Origin: Rhodothermales bacterium
GTDB lineage: Bacteria > Bacteroidota > Rhodothermia > Rhodothermales > UBA10348
Direction: 5' to 3'
NCBI GenBank assembly: GCA_040221055.1
Contig: JAVJVN010000004.1
Coordinates: forward strand, 124,001 to 188,000
DNA length: 64,000 bases
Under the pieces are notes generated by a model. The model ran no database searches and had not been told where the DNA came from. It saw only the letters and a list, made by a program, of their open reading frames with translations. Both the position numbers and the translations under genes were made by a program. How positions within the stretch are numbered: position 1 is the stretch's first letter; every line of letters starts with the position of its first letter. Below are positions 43,432-51,552 of this stretch, piece by piece.

Positions 43432-44532
43432 ATGTATACCGCCCTTCGCCCCCTGCTTTTTGCCGTCGGACCCGAAACGGCCCACACGTTCGCGGCGCTC
43501 GCCGCGCGGACCGCACAACGCGTGACCCCGTTCCTGCTCGACCGGATGTTCGAGTATGCCCATCCTGCACTGTCGCAGGACCTGTTCGGTCTGACCTTCA
43601 CCAATCCGGTGGGACTGGCGGCCGGTTTTGACAAGAATGCCCGCCTGGTCCCCTTTTTCCGCCACGCCGGTGCCGGATTCGTGGAAATCGGGTCGGTCAC
43701 GGCCCGGAAGAGCCGGGGCAATCCGCGCCCGCGGCTGTTCCGCCTGCCGGAAGACGAGGCCCTCATCAACCGGATGGGCTTGGGCAACCACGGGGCCCGG
43801 CGGATTGCCCCGCGCGTGGCCCGTCAGGCCGGACGCCGAACGTGGCCCCTGGGCGTAAACATTGCCAAGACCCACGATCCGCACATCATGGGTGACGATG
43901 CCCTGGACGACTTCGTCCAATCTTTCCGGCTGCTGGCACCCGTCGCAGACTACATCACACTGAACGTATCGTGTCCCAACACGGCCGAGGGCAAGACCTT
44001 CGAGGACCCGAATGCCTTCGACGACCTGCTTGCGGCCATCATGCGTTCTGCCGCCGACCTGAAACGGCGCCCCCCCATCCTGGTCAAGTTTTCCCCGCCC
44101 GACACCGAACGGTTCGTGCTGGACAGCTTGTTCGACGAACTCCTCCTGGTGGCGCAGGCTCACGGAGTGGATGGGTTCGTGGCCACGAACACCGCCCCGG
44201 ACCGGGAGGGACTGACCGCGGATCCCATCCGTATTGCGTCGATGGGCAAGGGCGGACTCAGCGGCCGTCCGATAGCGCGGCGTTCAGACGGGCTCGTCCG
44301 CTATATCCATCGAAAGACCGGCGGCAAGACACCCATAGTGGGTGTCGGTGGTATCGATTCAGCAGAATCGGCGTACCGGAAGATCAAAGCCGGTGCGAGT
44401 CTGGTGCAGATATACACCGGTTTGGTTTATCATGGACCCGGCCTCTTCCGCTCCATAAAGGAAGGACTGGTCCGACTGCTTGAGGAGGACGGACATTCGT
44501 CCATCAAACATGCCGTTGGAGTCGAGGCCTGA
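43432..44532 (+). CDS. pyrD: Dihydroorotate dehydrogenase (quinone), class 2
   Basis: The 366-residue enzyme oxidises dihydroorotate to orotate in pyrimidine synthesis and passes electrons to quinone. Class 2 is shown by the N-terminal amphipathic membrane-binding helices (MYTALRPLLFAVGPETAHTF) and by NPVGLAAGFDKNARLVP. FVEIGSVTARKSRGNPRPRLFRL, the LNVSCPNTAEGK stretch with the catalytic Ser region, LVKFSPP, and GVGGIDSAESAYRKIKAGASLVQIYTGLVYHGP (FMN phosphate site) complete the match. It begins eight bases after the outer-membrane protein gene and precedes an acyl-CoA ligase. Confidence 0.97.
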   Translation: MYTALRPLLFAVGPETAHTFAALAARTAQRVTPFLLDRMFEYAHPALSQDLFGLTFTNPVGLAAGFDKNARLVPFFRHAGAGFVEIGSVTARKSRGNPRPRLFRLPEDEALINRMGLGNHGARRIAPRVARQAGRRTWPLGVNIAKTHDPHIMGDDALDDFVQSFRLLAPVADYITLNVSCPNTAEGKTFEDPNAFDDLLAAIMRSAADLKRRPPILVKFSPPDTERFVLDSLFDELLLVAQAHGVDGFVATNTAPDREGLTADPIRIASMGKGGLSGRPIARRSDGLVRYIHRKTGGKTPIVGVGGIDSAESAYRKIKAGASLVQIYTGLVYHGPGLFRSIKEGLVRLLEEDGHSSIKHAVGVEA

Positions 44533-44562
44533 GCCACCCCTTCACGACAGCCTGAGCCCGAC

Positions 44563-46452
44563 ATGCCCACACTCGTCGACTTCAAGACCATCCCCGAGAT
44601 GTTCAACCGCCTGACGGCCCGTTTCGAGGGCCAGAACAGGACGGTGCTCAAGTACATGGACCGGGACACCAAGGCCTGGACCGATATTTCCTGGGAATCC
44701 TTCCGGGATCAGGTGCACGCCATGGCCGGCTACCTGTATTCCAAGGGCGTCCGCCCCGGCGACCGCGTATCCATCCTGTCGGAAAACCGGCCGGAATGGG
44801 CATTCACCGACATGGCCACCCAATTGTTGGGTGGCGTGAGTGTATCGCTCTACACGTCGCTGCCGCCCCGGGAGGTCTCGTACATCCTGCACGATTCCGG
44901 CGCGTGCATTTTCATCGTGTCGACCACCATCCAGCTGAAGAAGGCGCTCGAGATCTACGATGTATGCCCGGAATTGAAGCACATCGTGTCCATGACGCCG
45001 CTCACGGACGAGCATCCGGACTATGTGTCGTACTTCCCGGATGCCATGACCGAAGGCGCAGCCATGTATGAGGAGTACAAGGACGCCATCCGTTCGCTGG
45101 AGGCGAGCGTCAAGCCCGAAGACCTGTCCTGCCTCATCTACACGTCCGGAACGACGGGCAACCCGAAAGGGGTCATGCTGTCGCACCACAATTTCGCGTC
45201 GAACATCCAGTCGGCCATCAACCAGATCGACCTCACGCCGACGGACCGGCATCTGTCGTTCTTGCCGCTGTGCCATTCATTTGAGCGTACCGGCGGCTAC
45301 TTGGGAGCGCTCTCGGCCGGCGTCATGATTGCCTACGCCCAGTCCATCGATACCGTGACCCGGGACATCGTGGACGTCAAGCCCACCATTCTGATAGCCG
45401 TCCCGCGCCTGTACGAAAAGATCTACAACGGCGTCATGAAGTCCGTCGAGGAAGGCGGCGAGCGCAAAAAGAAAATCTTCGACTGGGCCGTCCGGACCGG
45501 GTACAAGTACCACATGGCCAAGGCCACCGGCAAATCACCGGGGCCGTTCCTGTCCGCCGGAAACGCCGTGGCACAGAAGCTCGTCTTCTCGAAGTTGCAG
45601 GAAAAACTCGGCGGTGCCCTGCGCTTCGGCGTATCGGGCGGCGCGGCGCTGCCGAAGACCATCGGGGAGTTCTTCTTTGCCGCAGGCATCCCCCTGGTGG
45701 AAGGCTACGGCCTGACGGAGACGTCGCCCGTACTGACCATTTCCCCCTTCCACAAGCCCCGGTACGGAGCGGTCGGGCATGTCATCAGCGGCATTACGGT
45801 GGGCATCCAGGACCTGGAGAGCGAAACCATCCTCGGTCAACTCAGTGGCGAGGACTACCCGTCGTCGCTCACCACACGGGACGGGGAAATCGTGGCGCGT
45901 GGCCCCAACATCATGATGGGGTACTGGAACAACCCGGACGCCACTGCCGAGGCCATCGATGCCAAGGGATGGTACCACACCGGCGATGTGGGTCGGTTCG
46001 ATGACGGTTTCCTCGTGATCACCGACCGCATAAAACACATGATCGTCTCGGCCGGCGGCAAGAACATCTACCCGGGACCCATCGAAGAAAAATTCAAGCA
46101 CGAACCGTGGATTGACCAGATCAACATCATCGGGGAAGCCCGCGAGTACCTGACGGTCCTCGTGGTTCCGAATGAGGATGCCATCCAGGCGTTCGTGCGG
46201 CAGGAAGGGCTCAAGGCCGATTCCTACGCCGCCATGCTCGAACTGGACGAAGTCAAGCGCGTCTTCCAGCAGATGTTCAAGTCGTATTCCCGGAATGCGG
46301 CATCGCACGAGAAGGTGCGTGATTTCCGGCTGATCGCCGAGCCGTTCACCATTGAGAATGGCATGATGACGCCGACCATGAAACTGAAGCGCAACGTCAT
46401 CGAGTCGACCTATGCCGACCTTATCGAAGAAATGTACGCAGGCGTAGTCTGA
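44563..46452 (+). CDS. Long-chain fatty-acid-CoA ligase (AMP-forming)
   Basis: The 629-residue ANL-superfamily enzyme resembles the FadD15/FAA1 branch. The phosphate loop is LIYTSGTTGNPKGVMLSH and HLSFLPLCHSFERTGG follows. EGYGLTETSPVLTISP is the adenylate motif, WYHTGDVGRFDDGFLVITDRIKHMIVSAGGKNIYPGPIE the hinge, and LKRNVI the C-terminal Lys segment. It activates fatty acids to acyl-CoA for beta-oxidation or lipid synthesis. Its last base is shared with the ATG of the following regulator gene, so the two are translationally coupled. Confidence 0.96.
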   Translation: MPTLVDFKTIPEMFNRLTARFEGQNRTVLKYMDRDTKAWTDISWESFRDQVHAMAGYLYSKGVRPGDRVSILSENRPEWAFTDMATQLLGGVSVSLYTSLPPREVSYILHDSGACIFIVSTTIQLKKALEIYDVCPELKHIVSMTPLTDEHPDYVSYFPDAMTEGAAMYEEYKDAIRSLEASVKPEDLSCLIYTSGTTGNPKGVMLSHHNFASNIQSAINQIDLTPTDRHLSFLPLCHSFERTGGYLGALSAGVMIAYAQSIDTVTRDIVDVKPTILIAVPRLYEKIYNGVMKSVEEGGERKKKIFDWAVRTGYKYHMAKATGKSPGPFLSAGNAVAQKLVFSKLQEKLGGALRFGVSGGAALPKTIGEFFFAAGIPLVEGYGLTETSPVLTISPFHKPRYGAVGHVISGITVGIQDLESETILGQLSGEDYPSSLTTRDGEIVARGPNIMMGYWNNPDATAEAIDAKGWYHTGDVGRFDDGFLVITDRIKHMIVSAGGKNIYPGPIEEKFKHEPWIDQINIIGEAREYLTVLVVPNEDAIQAFVRQEGLKADSYAAMLELDEVKRVFQQMFKSYSRNAASHEKVRDFRLIAEPFTIENGMMTPTMKLKRNVIESTYADLIEEMYAGVV

Positions 46453-47198
46453 TGCCGGATTCCCCCCGGACGACCCTTTCCGTGTGCCTTGTATCGTCGA
46501 GCCCGGTCCTGGAGTCGACCGTGCGGATGATCTGCGCTGCCCCGCACCGGGTGCAACGCTTCGACCTGGGCGACCTGGTCACCGAGGCGGCCACGCCGTC
46601 CGGCAACGCGCAGGCCATTGTGGAACAGGCCTCCCGGTCGGATGTCGTGCTCATTGAGTGGAACCTGGACCAGGCCCCGGAAATCAACACCCTCTCTTTC
46701 CATGTCCGGAAACGACTGGCGTGTCCGGTGGTGGCTCTGTGCCGGGGTGGACAGGACGACATTGTGGGCGGATTGGCCGCGGGGGCCGATGCAGCGCTCA
46801 CCTTCCCGTTCACGGTGGCCCAATTGCAGGCCATGGTGCTGGCCTGGCATCGCCTGGTGGATGCGGCGCGAACGGAACACCCGCCGCCGGTATCCAGGAA
46901 CATGTTGGAGCACGGGCGCCTCGTCCTGGACCTGACCGCGCATCGGTTCACGATTGACGGCATGGAAGTGGAACTGACGCCCCGGGAGTTTGCCCTCCTG
47001 ACGTATCTCATGGAGCGGCCCGACACCGTCTGTTCACGCGAGGACATCCAGGACGTCGTGTGGGGCATCCAGTTCGACACCGGAACGAACATGGTGGATG
47101 TCTACATGTATTTCCTTCGCCGGAAACTGGCGGCGCATGGCGTGACGGACGTCATCACGACCATACGGGGACACGGCTACCGGCTGGACTCGACCTGA
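46452..47198 (+). CDS. OmpR-type regulator with a degenerate receiver domain
   Basis: The 248-residue protein has a C-terminal OmpR/PhoB winged helix (about 155-245; GMEVELTPREFALLTYLMER, VVWGIQFDTGTNMVDVYMYFLRRKL, ITTIRGHGYRLD). The N-terminal part folds like a receiver, but Glu69 replaces the phospho-acceptor Asp (DVVLIEWNLDQ). The conserved Lys of the KPF motif is Phe (LTFPFTVAQL), and the N-terminal acidic pair is missing (CLVSSSPVLEST). It should therefore work without classical phosphorylation. It overlaps the acyl-CoA ligase by one base, with no kinase adjacent. The last 22 bases overlap the end of the gene on the other strand. Confidence 0.9.
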   Translation: MPDSPRTTLSVCLVSSSPVLESTVRMICAAPHRVQRFDLGDLVTEAATPSGNAQAIVEQASRSDVVLIEWNLDQAPEINTLSFHVRKRLACPVVALCRGGQDDIVGGLAAGADAALTFPFTVAQLQAMVLAWHRLVDAARTEHPPPVSRNMLEHGRLVLDLTAHRFTIDGMEVELTPREFALLTYLMERPDTVCSREDIQDVVWGIQFDTGTNMVDVYMYFLRRKLAAHGVTDVITTIRGHGYRLDST

Positions 47199-47953
47199 AT
47201 CCGGTCAGCGGCGGGTACATCTCCCGGCAGACGCAGCGCCAGGATGGAGCCTTCCTGCAGGGCCCGGTAAATGGCCCGGATGTCCTCGGCGGGAAGTTGG
47301 AGACGGAGGACCGTGGTGACCCCACCCCGGCCCATTCGTGTCGGCAGCGTATCCAGCAGGAAGCCCGGGCCCGGAAGTCGCCCGGAAACCAGGCGGACTT
47401 CGAGTCCATCGTACTGCAGCACGGCATAGTCGGGGACATCGGGCTCCGGCACGTCCTGTGGGGGCCGCTTGGCCGCTTCCACGGTGTCGACGGGCGCGAC
47501 GACCTCACGGACCGGCACATGTGGGATGTCGGAGTGGAACGAGGTCAGGCGGAGCGCATCGGCTGGTTTCGGCCGGGGTATACGAGCGATGTCGTCGATA
47601 TGGGCGCGTTCGGCGCGCATCGTCCGGACCGGTACGCCGCCCATGAAGAGCACGACCGTACCGGCGCTGGCGTTCGTGGTGTCGGCCAGATCAATGGAAA
47701 GGGAAGGTTCCGACAACCCAGCCGCCTCGAGGCGGGCTTGCAGCCACGACAGGTGGGTGGCTTGCGCCTGGAGCGATGCCTCCGTGCCGTCCAGCCCACT
47801 GCGTGTTTCCAGCGCCGGAAACACGACAATGAACAGGATGACGGCCACGGGCGGGACGACAAACCCTGCCATGATCCACGACCCCATCCACCGGGTTTGG
47901 GTGGGGGCGGTGGTGGCTGCAGTGCTGTCCGGGGCGGCGTGTGGCTCGCTCAA
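47177..47953 (-). CDS. Unknown single-pass membrane protein of the transpeptidase operon
   Basis: The 258-residue protein appears to start at TTG 47953, which overlaps the TGA of the L,D-transpeptidase gene. One membrane helix lies at about 25-45 (IMAGFVVPPVAVILFIVVF). The rest, likely periplasmic, has a short coiled-coil (SLQAQATHLSWLQARLEAAG) and a Pro/Val-rich linker. A C-terminal beta-rich part contains YAVLQYDGLEVRLVSGRLPG and LQLPAEDIRAIYRALQEGSI. No family is recognised. Operon position suggests a cell-wall or envelope role. Confidence 0.75.
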   Translation of the reverse strand: MSEPHAAPDSTAATTAPTQTRWMGSWIMAGFVVPPVAVILFIVVFPALETRSGLDGTEASLQAQATHLSWLQARLEAAGLSEPSLSIDLADTTNASAGTVVLFMGGVPVRTMRAERAHIDDIARIPRPKPADALRLTSFHSDIPHVPVREVVAPVDTVEAAKRPPQDVPEPDVPDYAVLQYDGLEVRLVSGRLPGPGFLLDTLPTRMGRGGVTTVLRLQLPAEDIRAIYRALQEGSILALRLPGDVPAADRIQVESSR

Positions 47954-48597
47954 TAGATATACACCGGCGCGCCGATGGGAAGGGTGGAGTGGACCGCTTC
48001 GAGGTCGCTGGCACCCAGTCGGATGCATCCGTGGGATACGGGCATGCCCAGCAATCGCTCATAGGGCGTGCCGTGCACGAGGTAGCCGTCGCCCATGGAA
48101 AGCGCGTACTTGCCCAGCACGCCGCGTTCGTACCGCAACGGACTGCCGGGTGGCGGCACGGGCTCCCCTTCTTCAATGAACGCCCAGTCCGGCTTCGTCC
48201 AGACAGGTCGCGTCCGTTTCGATTCAATGCGGCGGATGCCGCGCGGCGTGTTGAACAGCCATTCGCGATCTCCTTCTGCCTTGAGTCGGATGTAACTGCC
48301 CGTGGAACAGGGACCCTCCAGCAGCAGACCGTTGCCCTGCATGAGCCGGAAGGTGTTGTCGGATGAACTCACGACGAGATAAGGTCCGGACGGCACGCGC
48401 CGTGCCAGGCGACGCTCCAGGTTGGCGAGTGTGCGGACGTCGGCCGGGGACGAAACGGGCGTTATTTCCACTTGCGGCGTCGGAGCCAACGCCGCGGCCA
48501 TCCACGCCCGGGGACGTTCCCCGACGGCCAGGAGGATGGCGGCCAGCACAATGCCGGCCTGCAGTCCGATAAGGAATGAAAGAATCCGCGCACGCAT
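47950..48597 (-). CDS. L,D-transpeptidase (YkuD domain), short form
   Basis: The 215-residue protein has an N-terminal membrane anchor or signal (ILSFLIGLQAGIVLAAILLAV). A YkuD catalytic domain ends in HGTPYERLLGMPVSHGCIRL, with the catalytic His and Cys of the HGx...SHGC signature. Upstream are GPYLVVSSSDNTFRLMQGNG and LKAEGDREWLFNTPRGI. Such enzymes form 3-3 peptidoglycan cross-links or attach proteins to peptidoglycan. The ATG shares a base with the TGA of the longer L,D-transpeptidase gene (TGATG). Confidence 0.93.
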   Translation of the reverse strand: MRARILSFLIGLQAGIVLAAILLAVGERPRAWMAAALAPTPQVEITPVSSPADVRTLANLERRLARRVPSGPYLVVSSSDNTFRLMQGNGLLLEGPCSTGSYIRLKAEGDREWLFNTPRGIRRIESKRTRPVWTKPDWAFIEEGEPVPPPGSPLRYERGVLGKYALSMGDGYLVHGTPYERLLGMPVSHGCIRLGASDLEAVHSTLPIGAPVYIY

Positions 48598-49712
48598 CAA
48601 TTCATGGTCCCCACGATGGTGACAGGTGTGCCCACGGCGACCTGCCGGAACAGCTCGTTCATGGTGGTATTGGTCATGGCCACGCATCCATTGGTCCAGT
48701 CCGCGCCCTTTCCGCCCTCTCCGTGGATTTCAATGAGTCCGCCAATCCGTGCGTTCGCCGGAATAAGGCCTTCCCGCTTGGCCGTGGTGAAGGCCCGGCG
48801 GTCCTCGGCGTTCGGAAAGTCGATTTCCAGGGCCCGGTAATACCGGGTCTCGCCGCGTCCCCGTTTCCGGATGATGCGGTAGCGTCCCTCGGGCGTTGCG
48901 TTGTCGCCTTCCATTTGTTTGTCGCCCACCCATTCGGGGCCCAGTTCCACAGGCCAGCTCTGGATGCGGCGACCCGCCGTATACAGATGCAGGGTTCTGT
49001 TCAACTTGTCCACGATGATGGCGGATGTACCCGCGTCCCGCGATGCCTTGAGCGTTTCCCGGACCCAACGGTCCCACTGGGGCGCATTCTCCATCCAGGT
49101 CGTGAGTTGGGTTTGCAATTCCGTCTCCATCCCCACCAGCAGGCGATTTCCCTGCCGGAGATGCTCGAGCGCCGTGGCGTATTTCCGCGACTTGGCGTGG
49201 GCATCGCTGCGATGCAGGTTCAGTTCGGCCTCGGCCCATCGGCGAATGCGGGTCTCGGTGCGTGGCAATTCGGCCATCAGGGACGATACGCTGTTGGCAC
49301 GGGCATGGACCACCAGGCGTTCCGCCGCCAACTGGCGCCGGAGCGAGTCGCGCAGCGTTGCTGTTTGCTGGATGGTGACTGCTGCCGATTCCACGAGTCG
49401 CACGGCCAGGGAATCCACGTGGCTGTAGTTCCTCAGGATGGCCGGACGATCCGATTCCTCACGCAAGGCGGCCAGCGTCTCAGCCCACAGGACCTCGGCT
49501 TCAGCCAGTCCGGTCGGGACCAGGTGCCGTGCATCGGAGGCGCGGACCTCGGCCAGGGCGCGACGGGCGTCGTCCACGCTTTGCTCCGGTGCGGCCGGAG
49601 ACAACGCCAGAAGCACGGCCGTCCCGAGGACGGCCGTGCCGATGGCAATCAGTGTCAGGCGTTTGATCTTAACTGCGGACAGGTGTGCCCGTCCCTGCGA
49701 TGGCTGTTTCAA
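48597..49712 (-). CDS. L,D-transpeptidase with an N-terminal helical domain
   Basis: The 371-residue protein has a membrane anchor (about 18-38, LTLIAIGTAVLGTAVLLALS) and then about 180 helical residues. These are rich in Ala, Glu and Arg (SVDDARRALAEVRASDARH, TIQQTATLRDSLRRQLAAERL). A C-terminal YkuD domain contains SAIIVDKLNRTLHLYTAGR and EGDNATPEGRYRI. The catalytic segment is IEIHGEGGKGADWTNGCVAMTN (HG...NGC instead of SHGC). The helical part resembles the preceding lipoprotein. Its start overlaps that gene's end by 44 bases. Confidence 0.92.
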   Translation of the reverse strand: MKQPSQGRAHLSAVKIKRLTLIAIGTAVLGTAVLLALSPAAPEQSVDDARRALAEVRASDARHLVPTGLAEAEVLWAETLAALREESDRPAILRNYSHVDSLAVRLVESAAVTIQQTATLRDSLRRQLAAERLVVHARANSVSSLMAELPRTETRIRRWAEAELNLHRSDAHAKSRKYATALEHLRQGNRLLVGMETELQTQLTTWMENAPQWDRWVRETLKASRDAGTSAIIVDKLNRTLHLYTAGRRIQSWPVELGPEWVGDKQMEGDNATPEGRYRIIRKRGRGETRYYRALEIDFPNAEDRRAFTTAKREGLIPANARIGGLIEIHGEGGKGADWTNGCVAMTNTTMNELFRQVAVGTPVTIVGTMN

Positions 49713-50271
49713 GTTCCGTCTGCAAGGATGAGGCCTTCTGCAGGGCCTGCGTTACGATCTGGTTCGCCGTCAGGAAGTCGCCTTCCATCTGGGCCTGCTG
49801 TGCGGTCTCAAGCGACTGGCGGACGAGGTCGACATCCACCTGGATGGCAGCCAGCGCCAGGGCACCGTCTTTTCCGCGGGGTGCGCGGGCCATGAGCGTG
49901 CCCAGGTTGGTCAACGACTCTTCCAGCGAGACGAACAGACCTTCGTTGGTCGTGCGCATTTCTTCCTTCCGGTCGGCGACCGTCTGCTCGGCCTGCGTAG
50001 CGGTTTCCAGGGCGGAAGCCAGCAGTGCGTTGGCACGATCGTAATCACGGGTCAGGGAATTCCTGGCGTTCTGGACTTCAATTTCCGCCTGTGCGGCGGC
50101 GAAAGAATCCTGAGCAGCCTGGTAGAGCTCCATGACATACACATCCGCCTCGGCCGCATCGGCCGTCTGCAGGGCCGTCTGGGTGGCTTCAATCTGCTCC
50201 TGCGGAGGCTTGGCACAGCCGGCAACCAGAACGGTTACGGCCAGTATCGCTATGAAAGCGAAGTTCTTCAT
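49669..50271 (-). CDS. Coiled-coil lipoprotein of the transpeptidase operon
   Basis: The 200-residue lipoprotein (AVTVLVAGCAKPP, lipidated Cys 19) is almost wholly helical, with Ala/Gln/Glu-rich heptads: QIEATQTALQTADAAEADVY, AAQDSFAAAQAEIEVQNARN, ALLASALETATQAEQTVADR. It resembles DUF4398-type outer-membrane lipoproteins. It is the first gene of a four-gene operon with two L,D-transpeptidases. It could be a spacer or a protein tethered to peptidoglycan, but it lacks an evident C-terminal Lys attachment signal. Confidence 0.88.
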   Translation of the reverse strand: MKNFAFIAILAVTVLVAGCAKPPQEQIEATQTALQTADAAEADVYVMELYQAAQDSFAAAQAEIEVQNARNSLTRDYDRANALLASALETATQAEQTVADRKEEMRTTNEGLFVSLEESLTNLGTLMARAPRGKDGALALAAIQVDVDLVRQSLETAQQAQMEGDFLTANQIVTQALQKASSLQTELETAIAGTGTPVRS

Positions 50272-50543
50272 TTCTGTAGGTGTTCATTGGATCCGGCCCT
50301 GAGCAATCGCACTTCGACCGCAGAAAACCGGAATAAGGCAATGTTACGGCGGGTCGGGAGGCGGCCTCTCAAAGGCCCATTAAGCTTTGCGTCCGTCCGG
50401 TTAAATTCTGCTTAAAAGGCGGTGGATGTCCGCTCTTGCTGGCAGAGGGGGCTTTCATTGCCAGAAAGACCAGCAGTCGGGGCGGATGGCCGTTGAATGC
50501 TGGAACCTGCACGCCGAACCTGCATTGCATGGCCCACACATTT

Positions 50544-50617
<74 letters not shown>

Positions 50618-50628
50618 CACCAGAAGAG

Positions 50629-50656
50629 AAAAGGCAGGCCAACGGTCTGCCTTTTC
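50629..50656 (+). terminator. Terminator of tRNA-Pro
   Basis: The arms AAAAGGCAG / CTGCCTTTT form a nine-pair stem around a nine-base loop just after the tRNA, with the U-tract built into the right arm. Confidence 0.75.
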
Positions 50657-50690
50657 AATTATGGGGAGGGGTAAGGGATTGTCCAAAGGA

Positions 50691-50708
50691 AAATCCCGCC
50701 ACCCCGAC
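50691..50708 (+). repeat. Duplicated 3' end of tRNA-Pro (att-like direct repeat)
   Basis: AAATCCCGCCACCCCGAC occurs at 50601-50618 (T-arm and acceptor end of tRNA-Pro) and exactly again here, 90 bases later. Sequence around the second copy is not tRNA-like. Such repeats arise when integrative elements use a tRNA 3' end as attachment site; only 72 bases now separate the two copies, so any element has been lost or lies elsewhere. Confidence 0.8.
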
Positions 50709-50761
50709 TGTCAGGAGGCTTCCAACGCTGCCGCGTTTGGAAGCCTTCGATGTTTACGGCG

Positions 50762-51448
50762 TCACGCGTGATGGGCGCGACGCCACGTCATCCCCCACCC
50801 CGCGAGCACCATCAGGGCGGCCACGCCGCCCAGGGCCAACATGGGTACGAGGGCAGCCTTCGGCATGAATCCCCGGGTGGCCAGGAACAGGCCGAGTCCC
50901 ATGGCACCGCCGAGCCACCAACCCGCGCGCTCAACAACCGTCATTCCAGCGAGCAGGGCCGGCTCCCCCGCTTCCGCAGGGCCCCGCGCCAACACCGCGT
51001 GTCCGGCTGCCCATATCCGATCGGCATCCCAGCACAGCAGATAGATGACGGCCAGCAACATGGCCGTCGTTATCCATGCCGTCAGGCCGAAACCGATACC
51101 CCACGTCACGAGCACAATGCTGAAGATGATCGGCAAAAACAGCAGGGCCCCGAGGGTTGCCGTTGCCGGGATGACAATCAGGATGGCGGACAGCACCTGC
51201 ATGATACCGATGAAGTACCAGTAGGGCCCGGTCTGGTACATGGCTTCGAAAAAGAAACCCACCGGGTTCTCCACCGGCAAGACGGTGAATCGCTGACCGG
51301 TCGCCTTGACCAGTCCGGTCGGCAGAAAGGCCATGAGCATGAGGAGTCGATTCGCCAGCGTGAATCGGGCCAGGAACGGAGTCGTCCGGATCCGGGCGTG
51401 GAGCGCGCGAAGGCGCGGCGGGAGTTCAGCTGACGGATGACGCGTCAT
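50762..51448 (-). CDS. DoxX-like membrane protein
   Basis: The 228-residue protein has about six membrane segments. The first motif block, LANRLLMLMAFLPTGLVKATGQRF, and GPYWYFIGIMQVLSAILIVIPATATLGALLFLPIIF resemble DoxX-type proteins, as does the LLAVIYLLCWDADRI helix end. DoxX proteins take part in thiosulfate or redox-linked membrane functions, but specifics cannot be set. ATG 51448 is used. It is divergent from the ArsR-type regulator across 104 bases containing a palindrome, so that regulator may control it too. Confidence 0.8.
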   Translation of the reverse strand: MTRHPSAELPPRLRALHARIRTTPFLARFTLANRLLMLMAFLPTGLVKATGQRFTVLPVENPVGFFFEAMYQTGPYWYFIGIMQVLSAILIVIPATATLGALLFLPIIFSIVLVTWGIGFGLTAWITTAMLLAVIYLLCWDADRIWAAGHAVLARGPAEAGEPALLAGMTVVERAGWWLGGAMGLGLFLATRGFMPKAALVPMLALGGVAALMVLAGWGMTWRRAHHA

Positions 51449-51517
51449 GGTATTCAGGGATGTGTTCGTGGCAACCGCCCTCACTACGGCAGCCGGAGGG
51501 CCCGGTTACTTTTTATA

Positions 51518-51548
51518 TTGACAAATAAATTTGTCCATTGTAGATTCG
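51518..51548 (+). promoter_or_regulatory. Promoter of the ArsR-SRPBCC unit
   Basis: TTGACA at 51518-51523 is followed after 17 bases by TAGATT at 51541-51546. TAGATTCG also matches seven of eight positions of the TAnnTTTG -7 box. Transcription would begin about 51553, at or next to the ATG, giving a leaderless or nearly leaderless message. Confidence 0.6.
51520..51535. promoter_or_regulatory. Palindromic operator GACAAAT-AA-ATTTGTC
   Basis: A perfect 7-2-7 palindrome lies inside the promoter spacer, overlapping the -35 element, in the region between the ArsR-type regulator and the divergent DoxX-like gene. Its position is ideal for autorepression by the winged-helix regulator. Confidence 0.7.
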
Positions 51549-51552
51549 GGGT

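Noticed and set aside
50272-50543. Search of the 272-base spacer before tRNA-Pro for a gene or regulatory RNA
   Set aside because: No open frame with plausible composition, no clear hairpin-terminator pair and no known RNA motif was seen.
50716-50746. Hairpin AGGCTTCCAACG / CGTTTGGAAGCCT after the duplicated tRNA end
   Set aside because: It has a bulged base and no T-run on either strand. It could end the DoxX-like transcript but I would not call it a terminator on this evidence.
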